Origin: Nelumbo lutea | Lineage: Eukaryota > Streptophyta > Magnoliopsida > Proteales > Nelumbonaceae | Reading direction: 5' to 3' | Assembly: GCA_022828595.1 (NCBI GenBank) | Contig: JAKGHH010000001.1 | Coordinates: forward strand, 72,722,401 to 72,786,400 | DNA length: 64,000 nt | Shown here: positions 34,290-45,314 of the stretch, one piece after another | Layout: every line of letters starts with the position of its first letter | Numbering within the stretch: position 1 is the first letter of the stretch | Translations under genes and position numbers: made by a program | Notes under the pieces: generated by a model | The model's database searches: none | What the model saw: the letters and a program-made list of their open reading frames with translations, nothing else | Told to the model about the DNA's origin: nothing

Positions 34290-34412
34290 TGTGCTTTTTA
34301 GTTGGATTATGTTATGGGGCAAGGTGGGCTACGTTGTCTTCTCCTGTTTTGAATTTCTTACCTTTAGACATTTGTTATTTTGTTAATAAAATTTTAAGGT
34401 GGTCAGAGTGAA
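34290..34412 (+). mobile_element. LINE-like 3' tail
   Basis: GGGCAAGGTGGGCTACG followed by TTGTTAATAAAATTTTAAGG resembles the LINE tail at about 9190-9285 (GGGCAAAGCGGGCTACG ... TTAATAAAATTTT). Coding upstream (34003-34215) is weak and not assigned. Confidence 0.4.
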
Positions 34413-34853
34413 GTTAATACAGCTTAAAAAGAACATGAAAAAGATTCTCATGTGCTTGTTAAACATTTCTAGGTCTACAATCCAAATTATTTTTTCCTTT
34501 GCTTTTTCTTTTACATATTTGTATAAACAACCTTTTATTTTTGTTGATTTCTTCTATCTTCATTCTCATTGTCAATTTGTCATTGTGAAGGTTTTGTTCA
34601 ATTTGGATTTAGAAGCAAATGGACAAAAAAGAGACAATGTGATTGTCCTTCCCATTTTTTGTTATTTTGATTTGTGATTTGTCCTCTAACTCATACAAAT
34701 CTAGAAAAGGCATTTTAAAAAATTAATTTCCTCGGTCTAGCCAATTAATGGAGTAAGGGGCAAAGTGTCAAGTCTAAAAGTTTAAGGAATATTTGTCTCA
34801 AATGGAAGTCTGGGAAATTTTGATTTTTGGGACGTGCTACCTTCCCTTCTGTG

Positions 34854-35099
34854 CATCGTTTTCAAAATCGAATCGGATGGGACGGTTGGATTGGAAAAAC
34901 TAGAAATTAGTTATATTTTACCTTTTCTCAAAACCGTTTGCTGACCTAGGTGTTTGAACTGTTCAATGGTTTGGTTTTTTTTAATTTTTTATCTTTTTTG
35001 TTAGAACGGGTCAATTATTCGGTTCGAATTATTGAATCGCTCGACCCAATAACCATACCCCTGACCAATTCGTTGTCAGAATCGGTTTTAAAAACCTTA
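34854..35099 (+). mobile_element. hAT-type MITE, family H1, copy 4
   Basis: CATCGTTTTCAAAATCGAATC to GGTTTTAAAAACCTTA. Outer 8-mers CTTCTGTG (34846-34853) and CTTCTATG (35100-35107) agree at 7 of 8. Internal blocks AAAACCGTTTGCTGACC and ACCCCTGACCAATTCGTT are shared with other copies. Non-coding. Confidence 0.72.
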
Positions 35100-35430
35100 C
35101 TTCTATGCAACCCCTTTAATTTTCTTGATCTATCAAAGAAATGTTCAATGAATTAAGTGTCACTACCCAAGACAATGTTCGATTTTAATTAATACAGGAT
35201 GGCAAGGTATGCATAAGGCGAGTGGTTTTTTTTCACCCTCAAAAAAATGAGAGTAGTTTGTAGAGTGCTTACAAGATTTCTTTCTTGATGCTCAGGATAT
35301 GTTTCTATTCTATTTTTATCAGTAATTTGATTTGCTGATTATAGTCTTACCTTAAGGCATTAAAAAAAATGAGAGTAGTTAATTGGAATCTCAAAAAAGG
35401 CATTTGCTTTAGACAGATGGCTATCCATCC

Positions 35431-35476
35431 CTCCCCCCCCCCCCCCCAACCCACACACACACACAAAAAAAAAAAG
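35431..35476 (+). repeat. Compound low-complexity tract (poly-C, CA, poly-A)
   Basis: A run of about 16 C, then about 7 CA units, then about 12 A with one G. It is a simple-sequence tract without other features. Confidence 0.85.
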
Positions 35477-35549
35477 AAAACCACTTCAAATGATGTGGGA
35501 CTACTAACTAATCTAATTCAAGTTCCAACTCAAATAAAAGACCTACTAT

Positions 35550-35960
35550 TAGGGGTCTCAATTGGATTGGATTTAGTCTAATCCGATCCGGTCCAATATG
35601 AGTTTATTACAGATGGACCAGGTTCAGTCCAGTCAGATGAATATTTTGGACCATTTTGGATTGGTCCAATTTAATGTTTGGACCATCCAATCTGTTTAAA
35701 ATGGTTTTAATTTAGATTAGTTCGAACCCAAATCTGGTCCATTGGCATTTATATTCTTATTTTCTATCAATAGACTGGACATTGGTTCAATCCGACCGAA
35801 TCCAATGTAAACCCATTATAAATAGACTAGGTCCAATCCAATTTAATAAATACTTTGGACCATTAAATCTGGACTGATCCAGTTCAACATGTCTTATTGA
35901 TCCATCTAATCCATCCAAATTAGACAGGTCCAACCCAAAACCAGTCCATTGACAGCTTTA
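35550..35960 (+). mobile_element. hAT-type MITE, family H5 (GGTCCAATCCAAT-rich)
   Basis: The left end TAGGGGTCTCAATTGGATTGG and the right end (inverse TAAAGCTGTCAATGGACTGG) are imperfect inverted repeats. Flanks CCTACTAT and CCTATCAG agree at 5 of 8. The inner block GTCCAATATGAGTTTATTAC recurs in the copy at 44963. Confidence 0.6.
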
Positions 35961-36634
35961 CCTATCAGTTTCAGTCATTGCAAGACCCTTCCAAACACAG
36001 TTCGAACAGTCTTTACAACCTTGCATTGGAAATATCTCCATACTACTATGTTTTATTTCATGATAAGATATTTTCGATGCGAGGCTATAAAGGTTGTTGA
36101 AACAGACCTTGCACCGACTGAATCCGGTTTCACCATAAAGACTTGGATTTCATTCTTTCAGATGAAATGGAACATCGGTTACAAATTAAACCCGATTTAA
36201 TTTAGATGCAAATCAAATTAACCTCAAACAAAATAATAGATACAATCACCTCTTAGTACGAAGTAGTCATTAGCTAGTTACTATATTCAGCAGATACCCA
36301 CTTCTACAAGACGCTTCAGACATCCTGATTCCTGGAAAACCATAAAGCAAGACGCTTTCAACTCCAACAATATTCATATTAATTATACTCCGAAATCTTG
36401 TTCTCCCCTTCCAATGTTGGAAAAATATATTGGCTCCATCATGGAAGGACTAACAGCTTCTTTCTGATGAAGGTGGATAATAAGGTCAGAAAAGTTAATT
36501 GTTTTCGGCAATTCAAGGTCCCCATCTCAGAAAATCCAAATTCTTTGTTTGTCTGCAGTTCAAATGTAAGTTGCATACAAATTTTGCATCCAATCCAGCT
36601 TTCTATCCATTTGTTTGTAATTTAAATTTGTATT
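35961..36634. other. Intergenic, nothing recognised
   Basis: No gene or structured repeat is supported between the MITE and the next retrotransposon. Confidence 0.4.
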
Positions 36635-37243
36635 TGATGGTGTGTAATCTAGTAGTTTTTTGTTGGAGGACAGTTTGGACGGTGGATTATGTAGGTCGCT
36701 TGGTCGACCTTAAAGAAAGAGAGAAGATCAGAGTATTTGGACTACTTTTACTCGATGTGGGCATTCTGATGCTTAAGTCAGTGAGTTAGAGTTTTTGAGA
36801 GCTAGAAAATAAGAGAGAGCTTGAGTGCTAAATCATGCATACTTCATGAAGTTGGTTCCATGCCTAGAAGTGGACTTCATGTAAGTAAGTGATGTCTATC
36901 CAATCCCGTCCGAAATGGGTGAGGTGATAACTACCTCTTCCAACATGGCGCCGTGTTCCAAGCGAATTTGGAGGTGATGAACACTTAAGGGGGAGGTCGC
37001 TCGACATGTCAAGTAGGTCGCTAATCGGGGCCAAAGTAGTTCAGTGGAAGAAGATCTCCTCTTACACCGACCTAAGGTCCTGCCTAGGTGTTCGCAATTC
37101 TTCCTATCGAGGTGGTGCTGGGATTGCTGATGTAGTTGTGAAGTGTCTGAAGTGATTTGCTTACGTGGTGTCGAGGTGTCACCCAGTTGTCCTGTGATGC
37201 CACGTGTCATGATGTCATTGGATTACCAAATTACCCCTCATCA
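36635..37243 (-). repeat. 3' LTR of the deleted Tat element
   Basis: It shares TATGTAGGTCGCTTGGTCGA, GGGCATTCTGATGCTTAAGT and the terminal ACCAAATTACCCCTCATCA with 39880-40501. The left end is less certain because about 26 bases after TGATGGTG are not matched in the other LTR. Confidence 0.7.
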
Positions 37244-37249
37244 ATTGCC

Positions 37250-38480
37250 CCACACTCCCAAGTCCAACGCGGTCAATCCAGCGAAGGAATAGTTTTAACC
37301 CAATGTGATTTTGTCCATTCTCTTCGTAGTATCCGTTGCACTGGCCAGCTTCGAGAGCGCATCGGCTTTGGTTTTCTCAGACCTTGGCACTTGCTAGATG
37401 TACCAAGAGTGGAAGTCGGGCAGGAGCTCCCTAACCTTGGGCTGGTAGGCTGACATGGTGGGCTCTCGGGCCTCATACTGCCCATTCACTTGGTTTACCA
37501 CTAGTTGCGAATCATTGCACACCACGAGATGTTTTGTGCCGACCTCCTTCGTCAGCGATAACACGGCTATCAGCGCCTCTTACGCAGCTTCATTGTTTGA
37601 CAGTTGAAACATGAACCGGAGAATGTACCTTAGCTTCACCTTGCTAGGTCCATAGAGTATCGGTCCAACTCCGCTCCTGCACTAGTTGGACGAGCCATCT
37701 ACATGGAGGATCCAGGGCTCCTAGTCCCATGTTGGGTCGGGTGCCGAACTAGTTGACGCCTCCGAGGTGATCACGAGCTCAGCAACTTCAGGGGCCAGCA
37801 TGCTGAATGTGCAGTCGATGAAAAAGTCAAGTAGGACTTGCGCCTTGATCATTGTGCGCAGCTCGAAATGGATTTCGTACTCACTGAGCTTGATTGCCCA
37901 TTTTGTCAACCTACCCGAGATCTCAGGCTTCTAGAGGACTTGCTTTAGGGGTCGAAAGACCACGACGGTATAGGCCTAAAAGTAAGGACACAACTTTCGG
38001 GCTGCTAGCACCGACGAGAATTCTAGATTTCTGATATTTGGGTACCTGGTCTTCGCGACGTGCAGGACTTTACTCACACAGTAGACAAGTCGTTGCACTT
38101 TATCTACCTCTCAAATTAGGACCAAGCTGATTACCTCGTCACTCGCAGAAATGTAGAGTTTGAGTTCGTCCCCAGGTTTCGGCCTAGTTAACAAAGGTGA
38201 CAAACTGAGGTACCCCTTGAGCTCATCAAACGTGAGTTGGCACTGTTAAGTCCACTCAAAGTCTTGGTTCTTTTTTATGAACTTGAAGAACTAAAGGCAT
38301 CGCCCAGCCGACTTAGACATAAACCAGTTCAAGGTAGCTATCCGACCTATTAGCCATTGAACTTCTTTAATTGACCTAGGGGATCTCATATCTAGGACGA
38401 CATGGATTTTATCCGAGTTGATTTCGTTGCCACGTTGGTTCACTATGTACCCAAGAAACGTGCCCAACATGACCTCGAGC
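37250..38480 (-). pseudogene. RT thumb, RNase H and second RNase H remnant
   Basis: The minus strand reads FLGYIVNQRG, then SASDEVISLVL, LTKWAIKLSEYEIHFE and, for the second RNase H, EPWILHVDGSSN and VVCNDSQLVVNQV. Several stops are present. It runs almost directly into the 3' LTR, so the integrase has been lost. The upstream side is cut in the RT thumb, where the hAT element begins. Confidence 0.72.
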
Positions 38481-38745
38481 TAGAGTTTTGAGCTCGAGCT
38501 TGGCTCGGTTCAAAGCTCACAAGTTCAAGCTAGGTTTGGCTCGAGTTCAACTACAAGCCAAGTTTTTTTTTCTAAAAAATAAAAAGTATACATATAAAAA
38601 TATTTTTCTTTATTTTACATACAAAATATTAAGAATTATAAAAATTATTTACCCTTATAAAAAATAAAAATATTACATATAAAATATTATTATATAATAA
38701 AAATTATTTGTTATATATATGCATATGTATATGTATATGTATATA

Positions 38746-38777
<32 letters not shown>

Positions 38778-38973
38778 GTGTATGTATGTATGTACATATG
38801 TATATAATGAAAAATTATTTATCTCATGAGCCTCACGAGTCAAAGCTTCACTGGGCTCGAGCTTGGCTTAGTTAGCAAACGAGCCTATATATCAGGCTCA
38901 AGCTCGACTCAAAGCTCAGTTTAAACCGAGCTGAGCTGAGCTCAAATAGCTCCTCAACTCATGGCCACCCCTA
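38481..38973 (+). mobile_element. hAT-type element (family H2) at a deletion junction
   Basis: It begins TAGAGTTTTGAGCTCGAGC and ends GGCCACCCCTA (inverse TAGGGGTGGCC), with GAGCTCGAG-type ends around an AT-rich core, like 980-1233. Flanking 8-mers CCTCGAGC and CCCGCAGC agree at only 5 of 8. On its left is RT-thumb code and on its right gag code of the host retrotransposon. Confidence 0.6.
38749..38796 (+). repeat. TATG tetranucleotide microsatellite
   Basis: About 11 TATG units with one TGTG interruption, inside the AT-rich core of the hAT element. Confidence 0.85.
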
Positions 38974-38984
38974 CCCGCAGCCAG

Positions 38985-39830
38985 CCCCGAATACCACATC
39001 TAAGTTGTGCCCCGGAAGTTGGTTGGGAAGGTCATGCAAAGGTTCACATCATTTTCCCCATGTAGTTGTATCAGGGCCTAGAAGATGTTAAGGCGGTCGA
39101 TTGGGTCAGTAGTCCCGTCATAGGATTCTAGGTTAGGGGCCTTGAAGTCTTTCAGTCATAGGGCCACGAGAATCTCCTTCCTAAGCCGACGAGGTGCCAA
39201 TCTGGCTCACCTCCTTCTTTCCTTCTTGTTTCTTTCCCGCCTCCTCATTGCCATTTGAAGCAAGGCGACTCCTTCCTATGGCCTAACGTGTGCATCTATG
39301 GTGCCTTCTTCGGGACCCCTCAGTCGAGCTGGTAGCCTTGGTCTCAATCGGTGTTGTGGTCTTGCTCAATTCTTCTAACAGGACCTAGTTTTGGTCATTG
39401 GAGAGGCAAGGTGGGTCAGGTACTGAGTTCTGATTCTAGTTGTTAGGTTGCTGGTTCTGATTTTGGTCAGTGTTCTACCCAGCAGCCTGACCTCATTGGT
39501 GTTGCTAGTACTGTTGTTGTTGTTATTGCTATTACATCCTTGCTAGGGCAGCAAAGTGCCCTTCCTATGTCCTCATCTACAGGTTTATCCAACGGGCGTA
39601 CATCAATTCATAGAACTAGTGCGCATCGGTCCTAGTAGAGGAAAGTTGGGGTCTTGCATGATGGGACACTTGGTAAGGTTAGGGGCATGGTAAACTGCCC
39701 AATAGTCATAGAGGGCATCTTGGGGTGCACTGCAGGTTTGTCCTGCCCCCCTATGACCAAGTTGTTGTTGGCAGTGTTGTTGACGGGAGTGTTGGTGGAT
39801 GATGCCATTGAAGATATACTTGAATGGGAG
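38985..39830 (-). pseudogene. gag remnant of the deleted Tat element
   Basis: On the minus strand an ATG gives MASSTNTPVNNTANNN, followed by an N-terminal region similar to the gag at 20681 (PSMTIGQFTMPL here). The core follows with APNLESYDGTTDP and TFPTNFRGTT, then WYSGLAA where the frame is cut. Several frameshifts and stops are present. Confidence 0.65.
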
Positions 39831-39879
39831 GTGTGAGAGTATGACTTTTTGTATAGTGTTTCCCACAGATAGCGCCACA

Positions 39880-40501
39880 TGATGGTGCGGGCATTCGGAC
39901 GCCAGACTATGTAGGTCGCTTGGTCGAGCTACAAAGAGAGAGAAAAGATCAGAGTACCTGGGATACTTTTACCCGGTATGGGCATTCTGATGCTTAAGTC
40001 AACGAGTTGTAGTTTTTGAAAGCTAGAAAGCAAGAGAGAAAGCTAGAGAGCTTGAGTGCTAAATCGTGTGTATCTCATGAGATTGGAGGTGAGGCCCTTA
40101 TATAGAAAAGTTGTCATGAGCCTCACTAAATGCGTCTGAGATCTCTGACCTGTCTGGTTCGGAGGTGGTTCCACACCTGGAAAGGGGTGGGGTGATAACC
40201 GGCTCTTCCAACATAGCGTCATGATCCCGAGGAATTCGGAAGCGATTGACCACTTAAGGGAGAGGTCGCTTGGCACGTCAGAAAGGTCGCTAACTGGGGC
40301 CAAGGCAGTTCGGTGAAAGTAGGTCACCTCTTACACCCTGCCCAATTGTTCGTAGTTCGGCCTACCGAGGTGGAGTCAAGGTTACTGATGCAGTTGCGAA
40401 GCATCCGAAGTGGTATGCTTATGTGGTGCCAAGGTGTCACCCAGCTCTTCTGCGATGCCACGTGTCATGATGTCATTGGAGTACCAAATTACCCCTCATC
40501 A
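39880..40501 (-). repeat. 5' LTR of the deleted Tat element
   Basis: 622 bp. On the plus strand it runs TGATGGTGCGGG to CCCCTCATCA. The inner block GGGCATTCTGATGCTTAAGT is shared with 36635-37243 and, in diverged form, with the solo LTRs. Confidence 0.75.
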
Positions 40502-40506
40502 ATATT

Positions 40507-40935
40507 CTTATTTGATAAAAAACTTGCATTTTCTATCTCATTTGTTATAAACACTAGTGCAAATTTTGCATCCTAAAAGCTTATACAAATTTTGTACCAC
40601 TTTCTTTCTACCTTAATTCTCTCTCATATAAAGTGGGGGGTCATATAGTCATGCTTTCTACCTCACTTCCAAACACCCTACATCCAATTTCTTTTATACT
40701 AGTTGAGGGGCCTTTCGTTGCAGGGGAAAAACATGATGATAAGTGGCTTGTCAAGGATAAATTATTATATAAGAAAAATTTTGCAAAAGGTAAATTTTTT
40801 AATTAAAAGTTAATTGAAAAAAAAAACAATAAATAAATTTATAAAATAAATGAGATAAATATACAATCAAATGAGAGAGTAAATATATATAAATATATAC
40901 AAGATTCTGTCTTACTTTGCTAGCAATAATAATTT
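40507..40935. other. Intergenic, nothing recognised
   Basis: AT-rich sequence between two LTR insertions, with no supported gene. Confidence 0.4.
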
Positions 40936-40940
40936 CGTAT

Positions 40941-41795
40941 TGATGTGGCACAATCCGGGCACTCCTAGCTAGCTACTGACTGGCTCCTTGCTGGCGACGG
41001 ACGGCACCTGAGAAGATGGAAAGGAAGGATTCCCGGGGATTTTACCCGGTGGGAATACTCCGATGCTTAAGTTAGAATGTAGGGAAAAGAGAAAAGAAGT
41101 GTGCGGTAGCTAAGAGTGTAGGTCACGCTTTTTAACTATGCTTGAGAGATTAGAAGTTTGAAGAAGAAGTTTCTCTTCTGCCCTGAGGGCTTCTATAGGG
41201 GCGTTCTTGTCAGATCGGGGATAACCGCCACTGGGCCCCTGCCACAGCTATTACCTATCAGCGCTGCGCAGGTGGCCGTTGTAACGTACTCCTTACCCGG
41301 ATGAGTGAAACATCTTCAAAGGGAAAACGCGCCTCCGCCTGCTGAGAGATGTGGGTGCAGACTGTCGAAAGGACAGGGACTACGCCGTCGGTTAAGGGAC
41401 GTGGTGCAGTCTGATCAGTACGGCCTATCAGATGGAAGCTTCCTAAGGGACACTTGTACTGCTCGTACTCGAGCTACTTTGTAGCGAGCTCAGAATGCTT
41501 CAGGGTTACCCTTAGTAGAGTTGGTCCCTAGGATGACTTATTTGCATGGGGGCTCGGGCGAGCTGGTTTCCCTAGCTCGCGAGCTAAAGTTGCCTCGGAA
41601 TATCCCTTTCGGAGTAGCTCAGGGAACCCGGAGCTCGCGTTGTGGCGAGCTCCTTCTTTTGCGAGCTATGATGCAACGAGCTGCTTTATGGGCCCGTTAC
41701 TTAGTCGTACTAGGCCACGATGTTGAGTTGTTGCTCGTGCTGAGTCAGATCCACGTGTCACCATTTCGTAGGTCGGGTCAAATCATCCTCCATCA
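40941..41795. mobile_element. Solo LTR (Tat-like)
   Basis: TGATGTGGCACAATCC to CATCCTCCATCA, 855 bp, with flanking CGTAT (40936-40940) and CTTAT (41796-41800) matching at 4 of 5. The block ACCCGGTGGGAATACTCCG then GATGCTTAAGTTAG matches the neighbouring element's LTRs and the solo LTR at 10152. No internal retrotransposon sequence is attached. Confidence 0.7.
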
Positions 41796-41925
41796 CTTAT
41801 ATTATTAAATTATTAACTACTTAAATAATTTAGTAAAATAAAATAAGTAAATAAATATATAAAACTTTATGTATTATCAACACAAGATTAGTAAAGGCTA
41901 TCTCAAATTATTTAATTAATTAATT

Positions 41926-42994
41926 TAGAGTTGTTAATGGGTCGGGTTGAACTACTAGGCTATTGAGTCCATGAATAGGCTTAGCTTGGTTCATGGCCTA
42001 GCTTGGCCTAAGACTTGACCCGTGGACCAGCCTAGCCCGTGTAGGCTCAGGCAAAAATAAAATTTTAAGATCTTCTTTAATTTTGTTGTTTATTTTTTAA
42101 TTTATGTTAAAATTTTCATTATTTTTTCAAAATTTTTAAAAAACATGACTTAACCCAATTCATGACCCAGCCTGGCCTAAGACTTGGCCCGTAGATCAGC
42201 CCAACCCATGGCACGGGATGGGCCCATACAGGCTCGAGCCATGTATTATATACAATAATTATATAATATATTAATATATAATTTTATTTTCAATTTTATT
42301 ATACTATTTCATTTTATTATTGCATATATAAACAATTGTATACATCGTAACTCATACAATTTTTTATCTATTTAATTTATAAAAATATGACTTAAGCCAA
42401 TTCATGGTCCGATAATAATTATATAATATATTAATATATATAATTTTATTTTCAATTGTATACATCAAAATTCATATAAAATAAAATGTTAAGATCTTTT
42501 TTTTTGTCTATTTATTTTAATTTATGGTAAATTTTTATTATTTTTTCAAAATTTTTAAGAAATATGGCTTAGCCCGATTTGTGGCCCAACCTGGACTATG
42601 ACTTGGCCTGCAACATGACACGAGCCCGTATGGACTCGGGCCGTATATTATATACAATAATTATATAATATATAATTTTATTTTAAATTTCATTTTATTA
42701 TTGTATGTATAAACAATTTTATACATCAAAATTCATATAAAATAAAATGCTAAGATCTTTTTTAATTTTTTATCTATTTTTAATTTATGTTAACTTTTTC
42801 ATTTTTTTTAAACATTGATTAGTCTGGTTTGTGGCAGGCCTGGCCTAAGACTTGGCCCATAGACCAGCTTGGCCCATGGCATGACACATGCTTGTGCAGG
42901 CTCGAGCCAAAGGATGTGCCAGGCCGACCCCTTAAAATATCACAAGGGAGGAAAGCATGGCCTGCATGGCACGACCTAACATGACCCAGTTGTA
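41926..42994 (+). mobile_element. hAT-like element with repeated CCTGGCCTAAGACTTGGCC blocks
   Basis: The left end TAGAGTTGTTAATGGGTCGGG and the right end (inverse TACAACTGGGTCATG) resemble hAT ends. Flanking 8-mers AATTAATT and AATAAAAT agree at 5 of 8. Inside, the block GGCCTAAGACTTGGCCCG recurs about four times (near 42005, 42175, 42590, 42842), separated by AT-rich spacers that themselves repeat, so it looks internally duplicated. Confidence 0.5.
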
Positions 42995-43002
42995 AATAAA
43001 AT

Positions 43003-43383
43003 GAGAGATATAAGATAATTTTTATCAGATATGAAAAAGGTAGAAGTTTAGTGGCATCATTGTAAATAATTAGTAGTAGCACCATTGTAAATAATTGCAT
43101 GTTTAGTATCAAACATAAAAGAGGAAAAAAGAGAAAGGACAAGTTATAATTGTTTTTTTATTCAATAGCATCATTGTAATTAATTAAATTTATAATGGTA
43201 ATGGTTAAAAACATGAAAAGGGAAAGATTAAAGGATTATAAGATTTCATTTAACTTATATAAAAAAGATTCTATTTGGCAAATGCACAGCAATGGCCCTA
43301 CACCCTTTTGCTTTTAGGTTATATATATAGATAAATTAAGGATCATATCTTTTTACTTGATTACTTCCTTTTTTTACAAATAA
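43003..43383. other. Intergenic, nothing recognised
   Basis: AT-rich, no supported feature. Confidence 0.4.
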
Positions 43384-43492
43384 ATAAGGCAAAATCAAAT
43401 ATGAAGCAAAAGTAAGCCAGAATTTTAATTTATAATCAATCTATGTGCACTCCTATGCACCAGCACAGCTAAAATTACACTGCAAACAAACT
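43384..43492 (+). mobile_element. Tourist-like MITE fragment
   Basis: Contains ATGAAGCAAAAGTAAG, GTGCACTCCTATGCACC and TTACACTGCAAACAAACTG, which parallel the right half of the MITE at 2280-2552. The left half is missing. Confidence 0.45.
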
Positions 43493-43699
43493 GAGCTCGA
43501 ACAAACTTGGAGGTACCATTTCTTGGCAAAGAAGTCAATAGAACGTAATTTTCTTCTAATCTTGTAGTCCTCTATGAAGAACAAGTTTAGACTAGAATAT
43601 TTCCGCTCCTTTTTAAAGAGGGAAGAGTCCTTTTCACTTAAATGGAATCTTGATGGCTGTTTAGGGGTTAGACCTAGGCTGGGCTATTACCACTTATTA

Positions 43700-44065
43700 G
43701 GCTGTGTTTGGTTGCAGTATAAATGCAAATATATACTTTATATAAATACTCTCATTCCTATTTAAGAATGCAAAGTGTAACCCGTTTTTTTTGTATTCTT
43801 ACTATTTGTTTGAAATTAGTGCAAAACATGGCCCTATCATTAAATGCCTTAAATTTTTGGTCAAATACATTAATTATAGAAAAGCTTGTATCTAAAGTAT
43901 GAGTATAGCACTGTATTCTTCTCACAATACAATGATGTCAAGGAAAAAAAAACATTTTTGATATCTTAATCATTATATTTTTGTATATCAACCAAATGGT
44001 TGCAAATGTGAACCAGGGTACATAAATACCCTAATTCGACGTTTGTATTACAAACAAATGCAACC
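43700..44065 (+). mobile_element. Tourist-like MITE
   Basis: The left end GGCTGTGTTTGGTTGCAGT and the right end (inverse GGTTGCATTTGTTTGTAAT) are flanked by TTA at 43697-43699 and 44066-44068. Same terminus type as 2280-2552. Non-coding. Confidence 0.65.
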
Positions 44066-44390
44066 TTAATAAAAAATGTCCAGACCCAAGCTCGAACCTG
44101 GCTCTAATATAAAGCTTAAATCCAAGTGTATGTTACACAATATCTTACTTTTATTTTCTAATTCCATATTTTTTACTTGTTTATCCAATCATACATTTCT
44201 ACATAAAAATATTGCAGATGAGAAATGGATTGGAAAAATGGAAAAGGTTAGGGCTAGTAGCTTAATAAGTTGCTGAAACAATAAAAGATATTTCCTAATT
44301 ACCTATTACTAATATATATTTTTATTATTTATAATACTATCAGGCTGGACTCGGGCATAGGCTGGGTTTATTTAAAACGTCCAAGCCAGC

Positions 44391-44503
44391 TTGGCATTAC
44401 TTATTTTAAGGACTTATCTCCTTTTTACAGTCAAAATACCCTTATGAACATCAAGTTTTTAACTACAAAAAAAAAAACAAATCCTTAAAATAAGGAATGC
44501 CAA
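44391..44503 (+). repeat. Short inverted repeat (hairpin)
   Basis: The left arm 44391-44415 (TTGGCATTACTTATTTTAAGG...) pairs with the right arm 44479-44503 (inverse TTGGCATTCCTTATTTTAAGG...), about 22 of 25 bases, around a 63-base loop. Probably a very small MITE. Confidence 0.6.
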
Positions 44504-44962
44504 ATGCAGCCTTAAACCTGATAAAAAGGGCCATGACGGACAAGCCCACCAGGCTCCTATTTAATACCCCCAACCAGGCTGCTATTAAGCAATAAGAATA
44601 CCCCCAACAGAAACACACACACGGACAGATCAGAATTAAACTTGATGGGTGGTGTTGGGTGGGGCGCCTAATACAGCCATCTAAGACTTAAGTGCCACAT
44701 GTAACCAAAGCCACATTCAACATTTCCCCATATTAACATGGGAGATGTTTAAGGTGACGAGAGAGAGAGAGAGAGAATTTGTGCTAAATATGCTAAGCTT
44801 GGGCCTGAGGAGCCCAAAAAATGTACACCATGCATTCTTGCCAATCAGTCTTCATGTCCACAGAGTGAGAAAGAGCTCGTAGGTTGACAAGAGAAGAATG
44901 GATCCATGAGAAATGAAATAGGGTATTCTTGCTACATCGTGCTCTACGAGTCTGGGTTGAGT

Positions 44963-45314
44963 TTGGGGTGTCAGTTGGACCAGATTTGACCCAATTCAAT
45001 CCGGTCCAATATGAATTCATTACAGATGGACTAGGCCCAATCCAATATTCTAGACCATTTTCGATCAGTCTAATTTAATGCCTGGACTCTGGACCATCCA
45101 ATCTATCCAAATTGGTTTTGATTTAGATTGGTCTCCACCCAAACCTGGTCCATTGACACCTGTATTCTTATATTTTATAAATGTATCAGATATTGGCTCA
45201 ATCCAACCCAATCCAATATAAATCCATTATGGATGGACCAGGTCCAATCCACTCTAATCCAATAAATACTTTTGACCATTATGTGTAGTCAAGTCCAATT
45301 CAATATGTTCCATT
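44963..45314 (+). mobile_element. hAT-type MITE, family H5, right-truncated copy
   Basis: The left end TTGGGGTGTCAGTTGGACC and inner block GTCCAATATGAATTCATTAC parallel 35550-35960. It stops where MITE copy 5 of family H1 begins, so its right end is missing or was displaced. Confidence 0.5.

Larger units (their letters stand above)
36635..40501 (-). mobile_element. Internally deleted Tat-lineage LTR retrotransposon
   Basis: On the minus strand the 5' LTR is 39880-40501 and the 3' LTR is about 36635-37243, both with TGATG/CATCA ends on the plus strand. The PBS on the minus strand is TGGCGCTATCTGTGGGAA next to the 5' LTR. Internally only gag, the RT thumb, RNase H and second RNase H remain; most of RT, the protease and the whole integrase are missing. 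Flanking GTATT (36630-36634) and ATATT (40502-40506) are a 4-of-5 target duplication. The left limit could instead be 36661. A hAT element (38481-38973) sits at the gag/RT deletion junction. Confidence 0.72.

Noticed and set aside
36661..37243. Alternative left LTR limit at 36661
   Set aside because: It gives no matching target duplication (TTTTT against ATATT), whereas 36635 gives GTATT against ATATT; kept only as uncertainty.
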